DNA of 32,094 nucleotides from Lacticaseibacillus suibinensis (GTDB lineage: Bacteria > Bacillota > Bacilli > Lactobacillales > Lactobacillaceae): positions 1 through 32,094 of the forward strand of contig NZ_RHOK01000023.1 of the NCBI RefSeq assembly GCF_003946175.1, written 5' to 3'. Shown piece after piece: positions 13,395-20,128 of this stretch. Made by a program: the position numbers and the translations under genes. The number at the start of each line of letters is the position of its first letter. Positions within the stretch are counted from its first letter, which is position 1. The notes beneath the pieces were generated by a model. It saw only the letters and a list, made by a program, of their open reading frames with translations, ran no database searches and had not been told where the DNA came from.

Positions 13395-14510
13395 ATGACA
13401 ATGACAAACGGCTATGAACAAAGTGATAACGAAAAGAAACTTGAGATCGTGAACCTGCCGAGCTTGGAAGCAGAAGCCAAGAAGATTATCCCGACTGGCG
13501 GGTTCGGTTACATCGCTGGCGGTTCAGAAGACGATTGGACCTTAAAGCAAAACACGGCCGCCTTTGGCCATGTCCAAATCGTGCCCAAGGCCCTATCCAA
13601 CATTGAACAACCAAGTACCGCGACGAAGGTGTTTGGGCTTGATCTGAAGACCCCAATCATGATGGCGCCAACTGCAGCGCAGGGCTTGGCGCATGCGCAG
13701 GGTGAAAAAGATACCGCTAAAGGTGTGGCCGCGGTGGGCGGCTTGATGGCTCAAAGCACATACAGTTCCACGTCAATCGCCGACACCGCCGTTGCTGGTG
13801 ATGGTGCGCCGCAGTTCTTCCAGCTGTACATGAGCAAGGACTGGTCCTTCAACGAAAGTCTGTTGGATGAAGCGGTTAAGGCCGGCGTTAAAGGCATTAT
13901 CTTGACGGTTGATGCCACGGTGGATGGCTACCGTGAAGCTGATATTATCAACAACTTCCAGTTCCCAATTCCAATGGCCAACTTGGAGAAGTTCTCTGAA
14001 GGCGATGGCAAGGGCAAAGGCATTGGTGAAATCTACGCCGCTGCCGCTCAGAAGATCAACGAAGATGACGTGCGCCGCATTGCCGAGTACACCAGTCTGC
14101 CAGTGATCGTCAAAGGGATCGAATCCCCAGAAGATGCCATGCGCGCGATTGGCGCCGGTGCTGCTGGGATTTACGTGTCCAACCATGGTGGTCGGCAGTT
14201 GAATGGTGGCCCAGCTTCAATCGACGTGCTGCCTGCCATTGCTAAGGCCGTCAACCATCAAGTGCCGATTATCTTCGACTCTGGTGTCCGTCGCGGCAGC
14301 CACGTCTTCAAGGCCCTGGCTTCTGGGGCTGACCTAGTTGCCATGGGCCGGCCAGTCATTTATGGCTTGGCTTTAGGTGGGGCGCAAGGCGTGCAAAGCG
14401 TCTTTGAAGAGCTGAACCACGAGCTCGAAATCACCATGCAGCTGGCTGGGACGAAGACCATTGAAGACGTTAAGCATGCGCCTTTGACCCACTTTAACTA
14501 CGCTGATTAA
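13395..14510 (+). CDS. L-lactate oxidase-like FMN-dependent alpha-hydroxy acid oxidase
   Basis: This 371-aa protein belongs to the FMN-dependent alpha-hydroxy acid oxidases, which oxidise L-lactate or a similar acid. Lactate oxidases yield pyruvate and H2O2. Residues of the lactate-oxidase active site can be matched: Tyr39 (GYIAGGSED), Tyr145 (FFQLYMSKD), Asp173 and Arg180 (TVDATVDGYREAD), Tyr214, Lys240 (VIVKGI), and His264 and Arg267 in VSNHGGRQL. The FMN phosphate site FDSGVRRGSHVFKAL follows. Length and C-terminus fit Aerococcus-type lactate oxidase. The ATG has ACGGAGG upstream. It has its own promoter and terminator. Oxidase rather than dehydrogenase or isopentenyl isomerase activity is inferred from these residues. 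Substrate preference needs assay. Confidence 0.85.
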   Translation: MTMTNGYEQSDNEKKLEIVNLPSLEAEAKKIIPTGGFGYIAGGSEDDWTLKQNTAAFGHVQIVPKALSNIEQPSTATKVFGLDLKTPIMMAPTAAQGLAHAQGEKDTAKGVAAVGGLMAQSTYSSTSIADTAVAGDGAPQFFQLYMSKDWSFNESLLDEAVKAGVKGIILTVDATVDGYREADIINNFQFPIPMANLEKFSEGDGKGKGIGEIYAAAAQKINEDDVRRIAEYTSLPVIVKGIESPEDAMRAIGAGAAGIYVSNHGGRQLNGGPASIDVLPAIAKAVNHQVPIIFDSGVRRGSHVFKALASGADLVAMGRPVIYGLALGGAQGVQSVFEELNHELEITMQLAGTKTIEDVKHAPLTHFNYAD

Positions 14511-14527
14511 TTTCATTTCCGCCTCTA

Positions 14528-14554
14528 GGACGCCGTCATCGGCGTCCATTTTTT
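14528..14554 (+). terminator. Terminator of the lactate oxidase gene
   Basis: Perfect 8-bp arms GGACGCCG (14528-14535) and CGGCGTCC (14540-14547) are followed by ATTTTTT. Confidence 0.88.
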
Positions 14555-14622
14555 GGTCCCTCCTGGCGTGAAAGCTTTTCCATTGCCGGTCGTCCGGTTA
14601 TACTGAAGGGGAGGTGAGTGCG

Positions 14623-15096
14623 ATGAAAGTCTTGATTTTGTATGAATCCATTACTGGTAACGCCAAAGGGATGGCCCGGATTTTGGACCAGTTCTTCAAA
14701 CATGCCGGGGCGGAAACTGAAACGTCTCAGATGCAGCAAACCGATGTGGCGACTTTGGTGGACTATGATGCCGTGGTGATTGCCACGTATACTTGGTCTG
14801 GCGGGGTCGTGCCGCCGGAAGCCGATGATTTTTACGGCGACATCGCCGGCGTCGACTTGAGTGCCAAGCCCCTAGTGGTGGGGGTCGCTGGCACTGGCGA
14901 TCCTTGGTATGGCAAGGACTATAACACCGCGCCGGACCTGTTTGATGAGGCGTTCGTGCAGGCTGGGGCCGTGTTAGGCGCTGAGCCGATCAAAATCGAA
15001 CAAGGGGCCCAGGAGAAAGATATCCCGGCTTTTGCCGCGTTCACCAAGTCGATGATTGCCAAAGTCAAGGCGGTTCAGCAAGCCGCCAAGGAGTGA
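14623..15096 (+). CDS. Flavodoxin
   Basis: This 157-aa protein has the short FMN-binding flavodoxin fold and acts as a low-potential one-electron carrier. The start MKVLILYESITGNAKGMARIL contains the phosphate-binding loop (ESITGNAKG). YTWSGGVVPPEADDFYGDI and VAGTGDPWYGKDYNTA correspond to the two flavin-flanking loops, with aromatic residues at both. The frame is open from 14614, but the ATG at 14623 follows GGGGAGGTGAGTGCG. It leads a three-gene unit with two small genes spaced 4 bases and overlapping 1 base. Its redox partner is not evident here. Confidence 0.9.
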   Translation: MKVLILYESITGNAKGMARILDQFFKHAGAETETSQMQQTDVATLVDYDAVVIATYTWSGGVVPPEADDFYGDIAGVDLSAKPLVVGVAGTGDPWYGKDYNTAPDLFDEAFVQAGAVLGAEPIKIEQGAQEKDIPAFAAFTKSMIAKVKAVQQAAKE

Positions 15097-15100
15097 GCCT

Positions 15101-15328
15101 ATGGACGAAACCATCTTTTTCAACCCTGGCGATGCCATTGCCACCGAGTATGATTTCGCGGCTGCGCGGCGCAGTGCGGAGATTTTTAAAGTGGCCCACG
15201 CTTCCGATAAGGGGTTAGTGGTGGCCAAAGACGATCACGGACAGTTCGCGGTTTTCTACGAAGGCGGCACCAGTACCGGCGACGGGGCGGTGCCAGCAAC
15301 CAAATATACCATCCTGGCCCATTTATAA
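15101..15328 (+). CDS. Hypothetical protein, 75 aa
   Basis: I recognise no family. The protein (MDETIFFNPGDAIATEYDF...) is soluble, acidic in its first half, and has a likely beta-hairpin (KGLVVAKDDHGQFAVFYEGG). The ATG at 15101 follows AAGGAGTGAGCCT, 4 bases after the flavodoxin stop, so it is translated with flavodoxin. A longer frame from 15056 would overlap flavodoxin and lacks a ribosome site. Co-transcription suggests a flavodoxin-linked role, which is inference only. Confidence 0.65.
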   Translation: MDETIFFNPGDAIATEYDFAAARRSAEIFKVAHASDKGLVVAKDDHGQFAVFYEGGTSTGDGAVPATKYTILAHL

Positions 15329-15516
15329 TGACAAATAAGCAAAAAAGTGGGGTCAGTCTACTCATCATTACGGCTGTTTTGCTAGGCGGGTGGGGCGAAT
15401 ACCACCTGCTGCAGGCGCCGCTGCCGAATCCATTTGGCGTCGGCGGCTTGGGGCTACTGATGGGTGGATTGTTGGCCGGTCTGATTGGCTGGTGGTGGCC
15501 GAAGAATCACGGTTGA
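15328..15516 (+). CDS. Small membrane protein, 62 aa
   Basis: The ATG overlaps the last base of the upstream TAA (TAATG), a typical coupled arrangement. Two hydrophobic segments (about residues 8-22, GVSLLIITAVLLGGW, and 37-55, VGGLGLLMGGLLAGLIGWW) suggest a small hairpin membrane protein with a short basic tail. I recognise no family. It is the last gene of the flavodoxin unit, and no strong terminator is visible after it. Confidence 0.6.
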   Translation: MTNKQKSGVSLLIITAVLLGGWGEYHLLQAPLPNPFGVGGLGLLMGGLLAGLIGWWWPKNHG

Positions 15517-15520
15517 ATTG

Positions 15521-15549
15521 TTCACAATCGGTCTTGAATCTGCTACAAT
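15521..15549 (+). promoter_or_regulatory. Promoter of the split-barrel flavin protein gene
   Basis: TTCACA (15521-15526) and TACAAT (15544-15549) are 17 bases apart, ending 40 bases before the start codon. Confidence 0.6.
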
Positions 15550-15588
15550 GATCTGGTAACTAAAAGTAAGCGAAAGGGATTGATAATT

Positions 15589-15993
15589 ATGGCAACATTA
15601 ACCCAAGAAATGAAAGATATGGTCGGCAAGCAGCTGAACTTCCTAGCCACCACTGATGAAGCCGGCAATCCGCAAGTCGGGCCGAAAGGGACCATGCGCG
15701 TGTTCGATGATCATCGTTTGATTTATAACGAAGAAACTGGTCGCCATGCTTGGCACAATTTGCAGGCGAACCACAAGGCGGCAGTGGCCGTCGTTGACCG
15801 CAGCATCTTGAAGGGCTTCCGTTTCGAAGGCACCGTTGAATTCCACAATGATGACCAAATCTTCGAAGACGCTAAGGCCTTTGCGGCAGAACGCCACTTA
15901 CCAGCCGCGATTTCCGCCGTGGTCATCAACATTCACCGCATTATCAAGCTGGATGCTGGGCCAAACGCTGGTACCGTCATCGAAGAAGACTAA
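15589..15993 (+). CDS. Pyridoxamine 5'-phosphate oxidase-like (flavin split-barrel) protein
   Basis: This 134-aa protein has the split-barrel fold used by PNPOx-like and flavin-reductase proteins. LNFLATTDEAGNPQVGPKGTMRVFDDHRLIYNEETG is the usual N-terminal strand set in which the backbone and a Lys/Arg contact FMN, and AAVAVVDRSILKGFRFEGTVEFH follows. Most short members are not true PdxH but bind FMN, F420 or haem and act as reductases or stress proteins. Its role is therefore open. The ATG at 15589 has AAAGGGA nine bases upstream. A TTG at 15580 is a weaker alternative. It has its own promoter and is closed by a perfect terminator palindrome at 16003-16040. Confidence 0.82.
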   Translation: MATLTQEMKDMVGKQLNFLATTDEAGNPQVGPKGTMRVFDDHRLIYNEETGRHAWHNLQANHKAAVAVVDRSILKGFRFEGTVEFHNDDQIFEDAKAFAAERHLPAAISAVVINIHRIIKLDAGPNAGTVIEED

Positions 15994-16002
15994 GCTTCAC
16001 AT

Positions 16003-16040
16003 AAAAATAGAACTGCCCAGCGCTGGGCAGTTCTATTTTT
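16003..16040. terminator. Perfect palindromic terminator, bidirectional
   Basis: Arms at 16003-16021 (AAAAATAGAACTGCCCAGC) and 16022-16040 (GCTGGGCAGTTCTATTTTT) are fully complementary over 19 bases. It would close the rightward flavin-protein gene and, before the intron arrived, the leftward gatD gene. The group II intron remnant begins 3 bases after it. Confidence 0.9.
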
Positions 16041-16043
16041 GTG

Positions 16044-16912
16044 GTGTGCCCGGCATGGGCGTCAACTAGGTGGTGAAAGGCCACTGTGAGCCGCAGTAGG
16101 CGGCACGATGAACGGAAAAATGTTCGAACGGAGCGAGGCTGGAACGCCACAAGGCGGGCCAATTTCGCCTCTACTTGCGAACATCTATCTCAACGAGCTA
16201 GACAAGGAGTTAGTCAAGCGTGGGCACCCATTCGTGCGCTACGCGGATGACTGTAATATCTTTGTCAAGAGCCCTCGGGCAGGTGAACGCGTGCTGAAGA
16301 GTATCACGCACTTCCTCGAAAAGGAACTCAAGCTTACGGTGAACCAGGAAAAGACGAAGATGAAGTTTTTGGGGTTCACGCTGGGTGTAAACCAGTACAG
16401 TGCATATCCGTATCCAACGAAGCAAGCCAAGCAACGAGTGAGTAGAGCCTTGAAGCTTCTAACGAAGCGCAATCGGGGCATCTCGTTGAGCGTGATGTTT
16501 AAGGAGATACAGCTCAAAATGCGCGGTTGGCTTCAGTACTACGGAATAGGCAAGATGAAGAGCTTTGTCCGCAGTTTGGACCAGTAGCTTCGGTCACGTA
16601 TCCGTCAGTATGCGTGGAAACAGTGGAAGAAAAGCAAAACCAAAGTTGCGAACTTGAAAAAGCTAGGACTATCCCAGAACGACGCTTACACCAACGCCAA
16701 CACCCGCAAGGGGGCTTGGCGAACGGCTCATAGCAAGACTCTGACGTATACCCTAACGAACGAAAAGCTGGAGAACCTTGGCCTTCTCAATTTGTCCAAG
16801 ACCCTCCAGTATATTCAGAGTGCTTAAATTACTGAACCGCCGTATACGGAACGGTACGTACGGTGGTGTGAGAGGTCGGTAGCTGAACTAATCGGCTACC
16901 TCCTACTTGATT
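16044..16912 (+). mobile_element. Degenerate group II intron with internal deletion
   Basis: The left end GTGTGCCCGGCATGGG (from 16044) is a typical group II intron 5' end (GUGYG) with following domain I sequence up to about 16095. It then jumps directly into the middle of the reverse transcriptase coding region, so most of the ribozyme core and the protein N-terminus are missing. The right end is intact by eye. Domain V is a 32-base hairpin (arms 16836-16844 and 16859-16867), and a domain VI-like stem (AGGTCGGTAGC...GCTACCTCCT) has the unpaired CTGAACTAATC loop with a branch-point A. Insertion right after a terminator hairpin is the habit of group IIC introns, and the maturase lacks an HNH endonuclease domain, as class C proteins do. 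The exact 3' boundary (about 16904-16912) is uncertain. It cannot splice or move by itself. Confidence 0.82.
16108..16827 (+). pseudogene. Group II intron reverse transcriptase/maturase, truncated and interrupted
   Basis: The frame starts inside the RT domain (FERSEAGTPQGGPISPLLANIYL), keeps the catalytic RYADDCNIFV (YADD at residues 45-48) and thumb/X-domain sequence (MRGWLQYYGIGKMKSF). It then meets TAG at 16585-16587 where family members usually have Trp (SLDQ-W-LRSRIRQYAWKQWKK). The same frame continues open for 79 codons to TAA at 16825-16827 (...NANTRKGAWRTAHSKTLTYTL...). The N-terminal RT blocks are deleted. The loss of the 5' half plus a TGG-to-TAG type change makes it a dead gene. 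No endonuclease domain is present. Confidence 0.88.
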
Positions 16913-16918
16913 TTTGGC

Positions 16919-17593
16919 CTAGACAGGCTGCGCGGCGGTGCGTCTTTGATGGTTTTCAATCACCAAGGCGGTGATGGCTTTGGCGATGTTTTCGTTGCGC
17001 AAAATGGGTCCATGCGCATAGCTCCCAAACGTGTTCTTGTAACGCATGCCTTCCACGCCGTCGTCTGGGTTGTTGCCGTAGCCTTGTATCATTTTTCCCA
17101 GTGGTTTGAGCTTGGTTTTGTCATCGAAGTAAGTGCGGCCGCTGTGATTCTCGAAGGCCTTGACGGTGCCGAAAGGCGTTTCGAATTCGGTATCGCCAAT
17201 CATCCGACTGTCAGCTTTGAACACGGTATGCAGCGGCAGAATGCCGAGACCGTCGATGACGGTGCCGCTGGAGGTCTTATAGTAGCTGCCGAGCAGCTGG
17301 TAGCCGCCGCAAATCGCCAGCATCGGCCCGTCGTTTTCGATGTAAGTCTGCAGCGTGTCCTTGAAGCGAGCGAGATCTTTGGCGACCACTGTTTGCTCGT
17401 AATCTTGGCCGCCGCCGAAAAAGACAAAGTCATAATCGCTGGCGTCGAAGGGACAATTCAGACTGATATTGTCCACCACGGTGGTGTAACCTTGCTGGCT
17501 GAGCCAATACCGTAAAATCTTGACGTCGCCACTGTCGCCATAGGTATTCATCAGGTCTTCATAGAGATAGGCGACTTTGATTGTTTCGGTCAT
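16919..17593 (-). CDS. gatD: GatD-like type 1 glutamine amidotransferase (lipid II isoglutaminyl synthase subunit)
   Basis: This 224-aa protein matches the CobB/CobQ-like amidotransferase GatD, which supplies ammonia to MurT for amidation of the D-glutamate of lipid II. Seen are VAYLYEDLMNTYGDSGDV at the N-terminus, FFGGGQDYEQ, the nucleophile Cys95 in AICGGYQLLG, Arg130 (SRMIGDTEF) and His194 in SYAHGP. The ATG at 17591-17593 follows AAAGGATGAGTG. A start at 17620 is possible but less well placed. MurT, normally encoded next to GatD, is absent on both sides. The partner must therefore be elsewhere, or this is a paralogue with another acceptor. The terminator it would use (16003-16040) is now separated from it by the intron remnant. 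Confidence 0.82.
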   Translation of the reverse strand: MTETIKVAYLYEDLMNTYGDSGDVKILRYWLSQQGYTTVVDNISLNCPFDASDYDFVFFGGGQDYEQTVVAKDLARFKDTLQTYIENDGPMLAICGGYQLLGSYYKTSSGTVIDGLGILPLHTVFKADSRMIGDTEFETPFGTVKAFENHSGRTYFDDKTKLKPLGKMIQGYGNNPDDGVEGMRYKNTFGSYAHGPILRNENIAKAITALVIENHQRRTAAQPV

Positions 17594-17680
17594 CTCACTC
17601 ATCCTTTCTGTTTGCGTCATTATAGCACTGTTTCGCGGTGCTGCGGCATGTGGTCGCAGGTTGAAAGCGCTCGCCGAAGG

Positions 17681-17709
17681 TTGTGACTAGGCGGCGATTA
17701 AGTTAAACT
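17681..17709 (+). promoter_or_regulatory. Candidate promoter of the rsmG-par operon
   Basis: TTGTGA (17681-17686) and TAAACT (17704-17709) are 17 bases apart, ending about 70 bases before the rsmG start. Confidence 0.5.
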
Positions 17710-17719
17710 AGACAGTGAC

Positions 17720-17741
17720 GTGAAACCCGCTAAAGTTTCAC
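17720..17741. repeat. Inverted repeat made of everted parS-like half-sites
   Basis: GTGAAAC (17720-17726) and GTTTCAC (17735-17741) are perfect inverted arms around 8 bases. These are the two halves of the ParB site (GTTTCAC-GTGAAAC) in the opposite order. The element lies in the leader of the operon that encodes ParB and Noc. It may be a leader hairpin, an operator, or chance. Confidence 0.45.
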
Positions 17742-17780
17742 AACATAGCGGTCGTACTGGTGAGAAAAAAGGGTGACAAG

Positions 17781-18506
17781 ATGAACGAAGCGGAGTTTAC
17801 CGCGGCTTTAACCGCCTTGGGGCTGACCCCCACCGCAAAGCAACTGAAGCAATTTGCTGCTTATTATACCCAATTAGTGGCGGTAAATCAGCACGTGAAT
17901 TTAACCGCCATCACCGCCCGTGACGAGGTTTATTTAAAGCATTTTTACGATTCCATCACGCTGGTCGCAGCGTGGCCCGCGCTGAAGGACCAGGCGCTTA
18001 CGGTGTGCGATATTGGCGCCGGGGCTGGCTTTCCGTCGTTGCCGCTGAAAATCATGGCGCCCCAGCTGCAGGTGACCATTGTCGATTCGCTGAACAAGCG
18101 GATTGCCTTTTTAACCGCCTTAAGCCAAAGCCTTGGCCTCACCGGTGTGGAATTGTATCACGACCGGGCCGAGACTTTCGGCCAAGGCCCCAAGCGCGCC
18201 AGCTTCGAAGTTGTCGTGGCCCGCGCGGTGGCACCGCTGAATGTGCTGGCGGAATTATGCCTGCCGTTGGTGAAGCCAGGCGGCCATTTCATTGCGATGA
18301 AAGGCAGCAAAGGCGAAGCGGAGCTGGCCCATGCCAAAGTAGCCTTTGGCGAGTTGGGCGGGCGTTATGCGGCCACCAAGACCCTGACGCTACCAGGCGG
18401 CGATTCGCGCACGTTGATCGTGGTTGATAAAGTCAAACCGACGCCGGCCCGCTTTCCGCGCAAGCCAGGAACGCCGAGCAAACAACCGTTAGGAGGTCAG
18501 GGATAG
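17781..18506 (+). CDS. rsmG: 16S rRNA (guanine527-N7)-methyltransferase RsmG (GidB)
   Basis: This 241-aa SAM-dependent enzyme methylates N7 of G527 in the 530 loop of 16S rRNA. The AdoMet-binding motif VCDIGAGAGFPSLPLKI (about residues 75-91), VTIVDSLNKRIAFL and the signature VARAVAPLNVLAELCLPLVKPGGHFIAMKG are clear. HFYDSITL near the N-terminus is also typical. The ATG at 17781 follows AAAAAAGGGTGACAAG. The upstream frame from 17760 is not needed. The stop TAG overlaps the GTG start of noc by one base. This gene order (rsmG-noc-parA-parB) is the standard origin-proximal cluster of Firmicutes. Confidence 0.95.
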   Translation: MNEAEFTAALTALGLTPTAKQLKQFAAYYTQLVAVNQHVNLTAITARDEVYLKHFYDSITLVAAWPALKDQALTVCDIGAGAGFPSLPLKIMAPQLQVTIVDSLNKRIAFLTALSQSLGLTGVELYHDRAETFGQGPKRASFEVVVARAVAPLNVLAELCLPLVKPGGHFIAMKGSKGEAELAHAKVAFGELGGRYAATKTLTLPGGDSRTLIVVDKVKPTPARFPRKPGTPSKQPLGGQG

Positions 18507-19351
18507 TGGCATTATTTTTTGGCAAAAAGAAAACAGACACTGGCCCGCAGGTGCAAGAGCTGCCGCTGACGCAGATTGTGCCGAATCGCTACCAGCCGCG
18601 CAAAGTCTTCACCGCTGAAGCCATTAGCGAGCTGGCCGCCACGATTGAAACCCACGGCTTGCTGCAACCCATTGTGGTGCGCGAATATGAACCGAGCCAC
18701 TATGAGATCATTGCCGGCGAGCGCCGCTTGCGGGCAATGCAGTCGCTGCATTTTGAAAAAGCACCGGCGATTGTTCAGAAAATGAGTGATGAAGAATCGG
18801 CGGCCATGGCGCTGATTGAAAACCTCCAGCGTGAAGGCTTATCGCCGATTGAAGAGGCTGAAGCGTATGCCGATTTAATGAAGCTCAACAACATGACGCA
18901 GCAAGATTTGGCTAAGCAGTTAGGCAAGAGCCAATCCTTTGTCGCCAACAAGTTGCGGCTGTTGAAGTTGTCTGATTCGGTGCAGACCGCGATTATGAAA
19001 GGCGAACTGTCTGAACGCCACGGCCGCGAATTGCTCAAAGTCGATGATTACCATCAGCAGCTCTTGCTGCACGAGATTTTGGCTAATCATTTGACCGTGA
19101 AAGAAACCACGCAGCTGGTGGCGCAGACATTAGGCCTGGCGCAGGAAGAACAACCGCAGCCGAAGCAGGCAACCAAGAAGCCCGCCCGCCGGCGCCGCAC
19201 GCCAGTCACTAAGGATGCGCGGATGGCGGTCAACACCTTGAATCAATCCGTGAAGCTGATCAAAGAAGCGGGGCTGGCGCCGAAAATCAAGCGCGAAGAA
19301 ACCGCTACAGCTTATCGTTTCACCATCGAGATTCCCAAGGGTAAGGAGTAG
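18506..19351 (+). CDS. noc: Nucleoid occlusion protein Noc (ParB/Spo0J family)
   Basis: This 281-aa ParB paralogue binds dispersed chromosomal sites and prevents septum formation over the nucleoid. It starts with a short amphipathic stretch (MALFFGKKK), like the membrane-targeting helix of Bacillus Noc. Next comes the CTP-binding ParB domain (PNRYQPRK, IVVREYEPSHYEIIAGERRLRAM, ALIENLQREGLSPIEEAEAY) and a helix-turn-helix (MTQQDLAKQLGKSQSFVANKLRLLKL). The C-terminal third is basic (KKPARRRRTPVTK). The start is GTG with TAGGAGGTC upstream. Position before parA-parB supports Noc over ParB. It is translated in overlap with rsmG. Confidence 0.92.
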   Translation: MALFFGKKKTDTGPQVQELPLTQIVPNRYQPRKVFTAEAISELAATIETHGLLQPIVVREYEPSHYEIIAGERRLRAMQSLHFEKAPAIVQKMSDEESAAMALIENLQREGLSPIEEAEAYADLMKLNNMTQQDLAKQLGKSQSFVANKLRLLKLSDSVQTAIMKGELSERHGRELLKVDDYHQQLLLHEILANHLTVKETTQLVAQTLGLAQEEQPQPKQATKKPARRRRTPVTKDARMAVNTLNQSVKLIKEAGLAPKIKREETATAYRFTIEIPKGKE

Positions 19352-19360
19352 GAGGACAAC

Positions 19361-20128
19361 ATGGCACATGTGATTGCAATCGCGAACCAAAAAGGCGGGG
19401 TCGGGAAAACCACGACCACCATTAACTTGGGCGCGTGTCTGGCCAGTGCCGGCAAAAGAGTCCTGATTGTTGATACGGACGCGCAAGGCAATGCCACCAG
19501 CGGCATTGGGGTACAAAAAGCCGAAGTCAGCAAGGATATTTACGATGTGCTGGTGAACGAGGACCCGATCCAATCCGCGATTATCCAAACCAAACATAAA
19601 AACCTGGCGATTGTACCGGCGACCATTCAACTGGCCGGAGCCGAGATCGAGCTCACCAATCAAATGGCCCGTGAAATGCGGCTGAAGCTGGGGCTGGAGC
19701 CGGTGCTGAATCAATATGACTACGTGTTGATTGATTGCCCGCCGTCTTTAGGCCAGCTCTCTATTAACGCCTTCACCGCGGCCAACTCGATTTTGATTCC
19801 GGTGCAAAGTGAGTACTATGCACTGGAAGGTTTGTCGCAGCTGCTCAATACGGTGCGCTTGGTGCAAAAGCACTTCAACCCGACGCTGAGTATCGAAGGG
19901 GTGCTGTTGACGATGTATGATGCCCGCACCAACTTAGGCGCGCAAGTCATCGCGGAAGTACGGAAATATTTTGGCGACAAGGTCTATGATGTCGTTATTC
20001 CCCGCATCACGCGCCTGGCGGAAGCGCCGAGTTACGGCCTCCCGATCATCGATTTTGACGCCCGCTCCAAAGGCGCTGAAGTGTACTCGCAATTAACAAA
20101 GGAAGTGTTAGCGGCCCATGGCGAATAA
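19361..20128 (+). CDS. parA: Chromosome-partitioning ATPase ParA (Soj)
   Basis: This 255-aa protein has the deviant Walker A motif NQKGGVGKTTTT (signature Lys11 and Lys16), Walker A' VLIVDTDAQGNATSG, and Walker B VLIDCPPSLGQLS. The DNA-binding C-terminal part (VLLTMYDARTNLGAQVIAEVRKYFG) is also typical of Soj proteins. It dimerises with ATP on the nucleoid and is stimulated by ParB to drive origin segregation and control DnaA. The ATG follows GTAGGAGGACAAC, 9 bases after noc. The last 11 bases overlap parB, which indicates tight co-translation. Confidence 0.95.
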   Translation: MAHVIAIANQKGGVGKTTTTINLGACLASAGKRVLIVDTDAQGNATSGIGVQKAEVSKDIYDVLVNEDPIQSAIIQTKHKNLAIVPATIQLAGAEIELTNQMAREMRLKLGLEPVLNQYDYVLIDCPPSLGQLSINAFTAANSILIPVQSEYYALEGLSQLLNTVRLVQKHFNPTLSIEGVLLTMYDARTNLGAQVIAEVRKYFGDKVYDVVIPRITRLAEAPSYGLPIIDFDARSKGAEVYSQLTKEVLAAHGE

